A stretch of DNA of 11,700 bases from positions 1 through 11,700 of the forward strand of contig JANXVS010000414.1 in NCBI GenBank assembly GCA_025351555.1, given 5' to 3'. The position numbers and the translations under genes are program-made. This document shows, one piece after another, positions 7,271-11,700 of this stretch (positions are counted from its first letter, which is position 1; every line of letters begins with the position of its first letter). Under the pieces are notes generated by a model. The model was not told the origin of the DNA. It did not search any database and was given only the letters and a program-made list of their open reading frames with translations. Source of the stretch: Pseudomonadota bacterium (GTDB lineage: Bacteria > Pseudomonadota > Gammaproteobacteria > Xanthomonadales > Rhodanobacteraceae).

Positions 7271-7810
7271 TTAAAGCTCTTCAATCGTCACGTTGTGATT
7301 CGTATAGATGCAGATATCGCCGGCGATCTTCAGCGCCTTTTCCACAATGTCGCGTGCCGGCAGATCGCTGTGTTCGAGCAGCGCCTTCGCCGCCGCCAGT
7401 GCGAACGGGCCGCCGGAACCAATGGCGATCAGACCCAATTCCGGTTCCAGCACGTCGCCGTTGCCGGAGATCAGCAACGAAGCCTCCTTGTCGGCGACCG
7501 CCAGCATCGCTTCGAGCCGGCCCAGGCGCCGATCGGTGCGCCATTCCTTGGCCAGTTCGACTGCGGCGCGAGTCAGATTATTGCCGTGCTTGTCGAGCTT
7601 GGCTTCAAATAACTCGAACAGCGTGAATGCATCGGCCGTCGCGCCGGCGAACCCGGCGATCACGGCGCCGTCCTTGCCCAGCCGACGTAGCTTGCGCGCG
7701 TTCGCCTTGACCACAGTATTGCCTAGCGTGACCTGACCATCGCCGCCGATCACGACCTTGCCGTCACGGCGCACGGAAACGATAGTGGTGGCGTGGAAGG
7801 AGTCGGACAT
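7271..7810 (-). CDS. hslV: ATP-dependent protease peptidase subunit HslV (ClpQ)
   Basis: HslV is the proteasome-beta-like threonine peptidase that forms a dodecamer capped by HslU. The protein is 179 residues. The catalytic N-terminal threonine should be Thr8, exposed by removing the seven-residue leader MSDSFHA, giving [10 protein letters not shown]. The conserved [10 protein letters not shown] and [18 protein letters not shown] segments follow, then a lysine-containing ANARKLRRL and the terminal GDICIYTN. Enteric HslV has only Met before the threonine; the longer FHA-type leader is, as I recall, usual in Xanthomonads and not an error of start choice. The ATG at 7810 lies 64 bases after xerC, and that gap holds the putative sigma-32 promoter. 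hslU follows after three bases. Confidence 0.97.
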   Translation of the reverse strand: MSDSFHATTIVSVRRDGKVVIGGDGQVTLGNTVVKANARKLRRLGKDGAVIAGFAGATADAFTLFELFEAKLDKHGNNLTRAAVELAKEWRTDRRLGRLEAMLAVADKEASLLISGNGDVLEPELGLIAIGSGGPFALAAAKALLEHSDLPARDIVEKALKIAGDICIYTNHNVTIEEL

Positions 7811-7839
7811 GGTTGTACCAGTGAGCTGCGAACAGGGGA

Positions 7840-7867
7840 AAGTGGGGGCGAGCCCGAGGATTCCAAG
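7840..7867 (-). promoter_or_regulatory. Putative sigma-32 (RpoH) heat-shock promoter of hslVU
   Basis: On the minus strand the xerC-hslV gap reads CTTGGAA (7867-7861), a 13-base spacer, then CCCCACTT (7847-7840). The enteric RpoH consensus is CTTGAAA, 11-16 bases, CCCCATNT; each element here differs by one base. Transcription would start roughly 20-25 bases before the hslV ATG. hslVU is a known heat-shock operon in Escherichia coli, which supports the assignment. Confidence 0.65.
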
Positions 7868-7874
7868 CCGCTAC

Positions 7875-8774
7875 TTACGCCTTCTTGCGCCGCGCCCGCG
7901 GATGCGCCGCATCGTACACGCGCGCCAGATGTTGGAAGTCGAGGTGCGTATAGATCTGCGTGGTGCCGATATCGGCGTGGCCAAGCAGTTCCTGCACGGC
8001 GCGCAGATTGCCGGAGGATTCGAGTACGTGGCTGGCGCAGGAATGGCGCAGCAGGTGCGGATACACGCGCTTCCATACGCCCTGATCCTTGGCGCGGCGC
8101 TTCAATCGCGCGCGCACGCCGTTCGGTGTCAGCGGTTTGCCGAGACGTCCGCGCACCAGCGGATCGTCGGCGCCGGGATGATCTTGTTCGCGCAGCGCAG
8201 CGAGCGCGGTGATGGCCTTGGCGCCGACTGGAACGATGCGGGTCTTGCTGCCCTTGCCGGTGACGCGCACCATGCCGTCGCTCAAATCCAGATCGCGCCA
8301 GCGCAAATTGGTCAGTTCGGAAACGCGCAGGCCGGAAGAGTATAAAAGTTCCAAAAGCGCACGATCGCGTACGCTTTCCGGATCGTCGGCGGCAAAATCC
8401 AGCAGCGCGGCCACTTCGTCCACATCGAGTACTTGCGGCAGCTTGCGCGGTGCCTTGGGCGAGCGCACGCCGAGCGCGGGATTCGAGGTTGCCTCGCCTT
8501 CGCGTGCAAGGTAGCGGAAGAAACTGCGGCAGGCGGCGAGCATGTGCTTGAGCGTGCCGGGCGCCAGTCCGCGCCGATGTTCGGCGGCGACCCAGGTTTG
8601 CACTTGCTCGGAGCGCAGATCGCGCCAGCGGCGCACGTGCAGCGCGTCGGCGTGGGCGCTCAAGGCCGCGAGCGAGCGCGTGTAGTTGTCGAGCGTGCCG
8701 GCTGAATAGCGCCGCTGGTGACGCAGGTAATCCAGAAACCGCTCGGTCGCGCCGCTGAGCGATTCGCTTATCAT
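7875..8774 (-). CDS. xerC: Tyrosine recombinase XerC
   Basis: XerC works with XerD and FtsK to resolve chromosome dimers at dif during division. The 299-residue protein has the N-terminal SAM-like core-binding domain (about 8-95, with LRHQRRYSAGTLDNY) and the C-terminal catalytic domain. All catalytic residues are present: Arg150 (SGLRVSEL), Lys174 (TGKGSK), His240 and Arg243 (HLLRHS), His266 (LGHAD) and the nucleophile Tyr275 (IYTHLDF). I chose the ATG at 8774, five bases after the DUF484 stop and preceded by AGGA. A TTG at 8783 would add three residues and overlap the DUF484 stop. XerC is preferred over XerD because dapF-DUF484-xerC is the conserved gammaproteobacterial order. The stop lies 64 bases before hslV. 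Confidence 0.95.
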   Translation of the reverse strand: MISESLSGATERFLDYLRHQRRYSAGTLDNYTRSLAALSAHADALHVRRWRDLRSEQVQTWVAAEHRRGLAPGTLKHMLAACRSFFRYLAREGEATSNPALGVRSPKAPRKLPQVLDVDEVAALLDFAADDPESVRDRALLELLYSSGLRVSELTNLRWRDLDLSDGMVRVTGKGSKTRIVPVGAKAITALAALREQDHPGADDPLVRGRLGKPLTPNGVRARLKRRAKDQGVWKRVYPHLLRHSCASHVLESSGNLRAVQELLGHADIGTTQIYTHLDFQHLARVYDAAHPRARRKKA

Positions 8775-8779
8775 TTCAC

Positions 8780-9466
8780 TCAATCCTGAGGAAACCGCTC
8801 GACGGCTGCGGCAATCGCTTCGCCGATCAGCTTCAGGAACACGGTGCCCATGCCGGGATGGAAGCGGTTCGCATCGTGACTGCCGATCGCCAGCATGCCG
8901 ATGCTATCGATCGGCATCAGCACGGTTGAGCGCACTTCGCTGGCTTGCGCGCCGAACAGCGCGTCGAGTTTTTCTTCCTGCAGGCGACCGCACAGCGGTT
9001 CGTTGCGCTTGACGAATTCGGCAAACGCCGGCAGCTCTTTCGCGCCGCCCGGCGCGAGAATCAGCCAGTCCGCCGCGGGCAGGTCAGCGCTGGCGCTGCG
9101 GAACAACACCAGGCGTACCAGGTCAGTGTGGAAATCCTCGGTCAGCCCGGCCACGACGCGACGCACGCTGCCACCGAGCGTGTGCTCTCGCATCAGGGCG
9201 ACGGTGAGCGAATGCACGCGCACCATCAATTGCTCGTTCTCGTGCGCGATCTCGATCAGCTCGTGCAGGCGGCGATTGATCTCGCGATTCTTGTCGCGCA
9301 GCACGTCGAGCTGGTAACTCGCCAGCGACGTCGTCGCGCCCTGTTCGCGTGGCATCTGCAGGGCCAGCGCGATATCCGGGAATTCGGTGAGGAATTCCGG
9401 ATGGCGGCGCAGGTAGCTAGCCACTTCCATCGCGCTCAGTCCGTCCTTGACGTTCATTTCGCTCAT
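8780..9466 (-). CDS. DUF484 family protein (GAF-like)
   Basis: This 228-residue protein has the DUF484 opening, EVASYLRRHPEFLTEFPDIALAL (from about residue 14), then a coiled-coil-like helix (about 52-95, rich in R, E and N) and a GAF-like C-terminal domain with STVLMPIDSIGMLAIGSHD and the ending FLKLIGEAIAAAVERF. The family's role is unknown; it almost always lies between dapF and xerC in gammaproteobacteria, as here. The ATG at 9466 overlaps the dapF stop in an ATGA, which settles the start. The frame remains open upstream inside dapF, but that stretch is arginine-rich and is an artefact of the opposite-phase reading. Confidence 0.93.
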   Translation of the reverse strand: MSEMNVKDGLSAMEVASYLRRHPEFLTEFPDIALALQMPREQGATTSLASYQLDVLRDKNREINRRLHELIEIAHENEQLMVRVHSLTVALMREHTLGGSVRRVVAGLTEDFHTDLVRLVLFRSASADLPAADWLILAPGGAKELPAFAEFVKRNEPLCGRLQEEKLDALFGAQASEVRSTVLMPIDSIGMLAIGSHDANRFHPGMGTVFLKLIGEAIAAAVERFPQD

Positions 9467-10290
9467 AACGCAATCTCTCCCTCGAATACGAATTCGGCGG
9501 CGCCACTCATCCACACCGGGGCGTCGGCGCCGTCCCAATGAATGTCGAGCGTGCCGCCGGGCAGTTGCACGGCCACGTCCCCATCGAGTTTGCCACGCTG
9601 GCGCAGAACCGCAACCGCTGCGCAGGCGCCGCTGCCGCAGGCCAGGGTCGCGCCCGCGCCGCGCTCCCACACACGCAGGCGCAGATGCGCACGATCGACA
9701 ATCTGGGTGAATCCGACGTTGCAGCCTTGCGGAAATGCAGCGTCGGCCGACAGAGCCCGGCCCAGCGTCGACAGTGGCGCAGTAGCGACATCGGCGATTT
9801 CTATCACCGCATGCGGATTGCCCATCGATACCGCGCCGAACTCAATATCGATGTCGTCAACCTGCAGCCAGTAGATATCCGACGCTGGCATGCGCAGCGG
9901 AATCTGTTCCGGTGCGAAACGCGGCACGCCCATATCGACATTCACGCGGCCATCGGCCAGCAACTCCACGCCGACCGACCCGGACGGACTTTCCAGTCGC
10001 GCCGCACCTTCGCTCAGCGCCCCGGCGCGGTGCAGCCACGCGACGACGCAGCGCACGCCATTGCCGCATTGCAAGGCGGCTGAGCCGTCGGCGTTGTATA
10101 TTCCGTAGCGAAATGCACAAGTGGAATCTTGTGCCGGCTCGATCGTCAGCAGCTGGTCGAAGCCGATGCCGAAGTGGCGGTCGCCCATGTGCGCGATCTG
10201 CGCGGCATCCAGCGCCAGCGGCTGCGCGCGGCAATCGACCACGACGAAATCGTTGCCGATGCCGTGCATCTTGGAAAACTTCAGGGTCAT
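9463..10290 (-). CDS. dapF: Diaminopimelate epimerase
   Basis: DapF converts LL-diaminopimelate to the meso form for lysine and peptidoglycan synthesis, using two cysteines as acid and base without a cofactor. The 275-residue length fits the family. The catalytic cysteines are Cys75 in LQCGNGVRC and Cys218 in LACGSGACAA. Other marks are the start LKFSKMHGIGNDFVVVD, IYNADGS, GNPHAV (158-163) and WERGAG with Glu209. The ATG at 10290 was chosen to match the family start; no strong ribosome site is visible, which suggests coupling to lptM 34 bases upstream. Its stop overlaps the DUF484 start by four bases. Confidence 0.97.
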   Translation of the reverse strand: MTLKFSKMHGIGNDFVVVDCRAQPLALDAAQIAHMGDRHFGIGFDQLLTIEPAQDSTCAFRYGIYNADGSAALQCGNGVRCVVAWLHRAGALSEGAARLESPSGSVGVELLADGRVNVDMGVPRFAPEQIPLRMPASDIYWLQVDDIDIEFGAVSMGNPHAVIEIADVATAPLSTLGRALSADAAFPQGCNVGFTQIVDRAHLRLRVWERGAGATLACGSGACAAVAVLRQRGKLDGDVAVQLPGGTLDIHWDGADAPVWMSGAAEFVFEGEIAL

Positions 10291-10324
10291 CGCAGCGAAC
10301 ACAATGTCGTTCGCAAACCCGTGG

Positions 10325-10504
10325 TCACCACGGCTTGCCCGAATCGTCGCTCGATGCCGGCGTCGTCGGAGCGGGTGCTGGCACATGCTTTTTCTTCGAC
10401 GTGGTCTGCTGGTCGGGCATCACCAGCGCGCCTTTGCTGCCGCAGGCGGCGAGCGTGGCGGCGAGCAGCAGCAGCAGGAAAATGGACGGGATTCGGCGGC
10501 TCAT
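10325..10504 (-). CDS. lptM: Small outer-membrane lipoprotein LptM (YifL-like)
   Basis: The 59-residue product has a type II signal peptide: MSRRIPSIF, a leucine run, then the lipobox LAAC with Cys21 as the lipidated residue. The mature start CGSKGALVMPDQ matches the short conserved CGxKGxLxxP motif of LptM/YifL, followed by a Lys/Pro/Ser-rich flexible tail. LptM is reported to aid maturation of the LptD lipopolysaccharide translocon in enteric bacteria; that role is transferred here by homology. The gene directly precedes dapF, the usual place for yifL. I chose the ATG at 10504 (GGAA upstream); the ATG at 10510 would add two residues. It is too short to stand out within the much longer open frame around it. 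Confidence 0.88.
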   Translation of the reverse strand: MSRRIPSIFLLLLLAATLAACGSKGALVMPDQQTTSKKKHVPAPAPTTPASSDDSGKPW

Positions 10505-10533
10505 GGGCATTCCGGGCAGCGGGGCTCGAGCAC

Positions 10534-10539
10534 AGTATA
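10534..10539 (-). promoter_or_regulatory. Possible -10 element for the lptM-dapF run
   Basis: TATACT on the minus strand lies 29 bases before the lptM ATG, in the 105-base divergent gap. No good -35 lies 16-18 bases upstream, so the call is weak. Confidence 0.3.
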
Positions 10540-10609
10540 ACCGTGCGCTATTGCCAGTGAGCGATCGCGCAGGGCGTATCATGGATGCATCGCTTCGCCG
10601 GACGCAGCC

Positions 10610-11284
10610 ATGCTGGAAACCCTGACTCCCATTGTCTACGCCATCGGCGCCATCGCCTTGCTGTTCGCGCTCGGACACGGCGTGGCCAGCCGCCGCCACT
10701 GGCGCGCACGCCGGCACGGGCGCGCCCTGCATCGCGGCCTGTGGATGCTGGTTTTTCTGTTCCTCGCCGCGCTTGGCGGCGTGCTCGGCACTGCGCTGAT
10801 CGGCTACCACCGGCTCACCGGCGAAGTGCCGGTGGCGTCGCTGACGGCGCGCCAACTCAGTGCGCAGAACTTTTCCGTACGCGTGGATTTTCCCGACGGC
10901 AGTCATCAAAGCGCGGAACTGCGCGGCGACGAATGGCAGCTCGACGCGCGCGTGATCAAGTGGACACCACGCGCGGTGATGCTCGGCGCGCAGCCGCTGT
11001 ATCGCGTCGACCGCATTTCCGGACGCTACCGCGATGCCGCGCAAGCGCAGACAACAACACCAAGCGTTATCCCGCTCGGCCGCGACTCCGTGGTCGATCT
11101 GTGGCAGCTCAAGCAGCATTTTCCGCAATGGCTGCCGTGGATCGACGCCGATTACGGCAGTGCCGCGTATCTGCCGCTCGCCGATGGCGCGAACTATCGG
11201 GCGTCGATCAGTCCACTGGGTGGATTGATCGCGCGACCGGCGGATGCGGCGACGGCGGAGAAGTTGAAGGCGATGGGGTGGTAG
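10610..11284 (+). CDS. Conserved two-helix membrane protein of unknown function
   Basis: The 224-residue protein has two N-terminal membrane helices (about 5-23 and 43-65) joined by a basic loop (SRRHWRARRHGRALHR), then a soluble domain with the pattern FPDGSHQSAELRGDEWQLD, VIKWTPRAVMLG, YRVDRISGRYRD and PWIDADYGSAAYLPLADG. I recall similar Xanthomonad proteins labelled as cation/multidrug efflux pumps, but two helices and this soluble domain do not support a transporter, and I assign no function. The basic loop should lie in the cytoplasm, placing both the N-terminus and the C-terminal domain in the periplasm by the positive-inside rule (inference). The ATG at 10610 has a GGA about nine bases upstream. 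It diverges from lptM. Confidence 0.8.
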   Translation: MLETLTPIVYAIGAIALLFALGHGVASRRHWRARRHGRALHRGLWMLVFLFLAALGGVLGTALIGYHRLTGEVPVASLTARQLSAQNFSVRVDFPDGSHQSAELRGDEWQLDARVIKWTPRAVMLGAQPLYRVDRISGRYRDAAQAQTTTPSVIPLGRDSVVDLWQLKQHFPQWLPWIDADYGSAAYLPLADGANYRASISPLGGLIARPADAATAEKLKAMGW

Positions 11285-11472
11285 TCGCTGTTTCTGGCGC
11301 TTGATGACGTTGCTAGATGATCAGGCGCTGTCTCGTCATCCTGATCAAGGAATTGAGATGATGGGGATTCGGCCAACGAAAAGCGGTTATTCGAATCCAT
11401 CGAGAAAGACTTCATCACTACTGCATGCGCTATACCAAGGCGTAATGCCGGTGGCGATGTTCCACGCTTCCT
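11285..11472. other. Non-coding stretch with interleaved inverted repeats
   Basis: No convincing gene lies here. Two interleaved perfect inverted repeats follow the upstream gene: GATGACG (11303-11309) with CGTCATC (11334-11340), and TGATCAGG (11318-11325) with CCTGATCA (11340-11347). Because they interleave and share base 11340 they could form only alternative stems or a pseudoknot. No U-run follows, so it is not a clear terminator. Short open frames on both strands are serine-rich or lack start signals. Confidence 0.5.
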
Positions 11473-11700
11473 GTGTAGAACTGGATGAGTGAAAGTCCAG
11501 GGGGTTTGCGCACAAGGTAGCACCACCCGCGAACAGATTATTAGGATTGGGTGGGTCAGGAACGCTTCCGGTTAGCTGATTTGAGCCAACTAAAAAAATC
11601 CTGATTAGCTTCGTTCCTCAGCCAGCGGTCGCGTGATTTGAGACGGCAACGGGAGATGGTAGCACCCACATTCGGTATGGAGGTGGGTCATGGGGATGAA
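11473..11700 (+). ncRNA. Candidate structured RNA, possibly the 5' part of a group II intron (runs off the window)
   Basis: The stretch has no gene but several exact short stems: CTGGA (11481-11485) with TCCAG (11496-11500) around the loop TGAGTGAAAG, AGGAACG (11558-11564) with CGTTCCT (11612-11618), and ACCCAC (11664-11669) with GTGGGT (11683-11688). The small hairpin carrying GTGAAAGTCC resembles one I recall near the 5' end of bacterial group II introns, and GTGTAG at 11473 could be a variant of the GTGYG intron start. An intron-encoded reverse transcriptase would then lie to the right of the window. The assignment is from pattern memory only; a different structured RNA, including a retron RNA, is not excluded. 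Confidence 0.35.

Noticed and set aside
5978..7612. A 544-codon plus-strand open frame opposite hslU and hslV
   Set aside because: It is the antisense reading of two unmistakable genes; such long antisense frames are common in GC-rich genomes, and the product has no recognisable domain.
8780..9670. A longer DUF484 start inside dapF
   Set aside because: The extra 68 residues are arginine-rich low-complexity sequence read out of phase within dapF; the ATGA overlap at 9463-9466 gives the family-like start.
10551..10582. TTGCCA and TATCAT as a promoter for the gene at 10610
   Set aside because: The spacing is 20 bases, too long for a normal sigma-70 promoter.
10325..11128. A 267-codon minus-strand frame ending with the lptM sequence
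   Set aside because: Its upstream part lies antisense to the two-helix membrane protein; only the last 59 codons have a signal peptide, lipobox and family motif.
11194..11526. A 110-codon minus-strand frame at the right edge
   Set aside because: It is serine-rich, matches nothing I recognise, overlaps the end of the plus-strand gene and the structured region, and has no clear ribosome site.
1..11700. CRISPR array, tRNA, rRNA or a defence island
   Set aside because: No regularly spaced direct repeats, tRNA-like cloverleaf or rRNA segment was seen; apart from the possible methyltransferase tail there are no recognisable defence genes.

Overview
This window looks like a chromosome segment of a moderately GC-rich gammaproteobacterium, most likely in the Xanthomonadales (Xanthomonadaceae/Rhodanobacteraceae). 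That placement rests on protein resemblance and on the gene order lptM-dapF-DUF484-xerC-hslV-hslU followed by DUF971 and ubiE. No rRNA or other marker gene is present to fix the genus.

Left edge (1-1515): the last 39 codons of a gene resembling the C-terminus of a type III-like adenine DNA methyltransferase are followed 14 bases later by an IS3-family insertion sequence (about 135-1514). The IS has 32-bp imperfect terminal inverted repeats, orfA, a canonical A AAA AAG slippage site, and an orfB broken by an in-frame amber codon. Its right end supplies the last 13 codons and the stop of the neighbouring minus-strand gene, and no target duplication is visible.

Middle (1472-5801): a minus-strand operon reads DUF4337 membrane protein, ubiE (ubiquinone/menaquinone C-methyltransferase), then an atypical SDR fused to a DoxX-like membrane domain. 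A LemA-family gene reads to the right and converges on a second minus-strand pair, an unrecognised 208-residue protein followed by a DUF971 protein. Two adjacent near-perfect palindromes (5817-5867) lie between this pair and hslU.

Right (5930-10504): a compact minus-strand housekeeping run reads lptM, dapF, DUF484, xerC, hslV, hslU, with a 4-bp overlap at dapF/DUF484 and short gaps elsewhere. The only sizeable gap before hslV carries a good match to a sigma-32 heat-shock promoter, which would let the HslVU protease be induced separately from the upstream genes.

Far right (10610-11700): a plus-strand two-helix membrane protein of unknown function is followed by about 415 bases without a convincing gene. 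The last 230 of these are rich in short hairpins and could be the 5' RNA part of a group II intron (or another structured RNA) that runs off the window.

Most of the window is ordinary core genome. The items worth a second look are the IS scar at the left, the paired palindromes, the heat-shock promoter and the structured 3' end.
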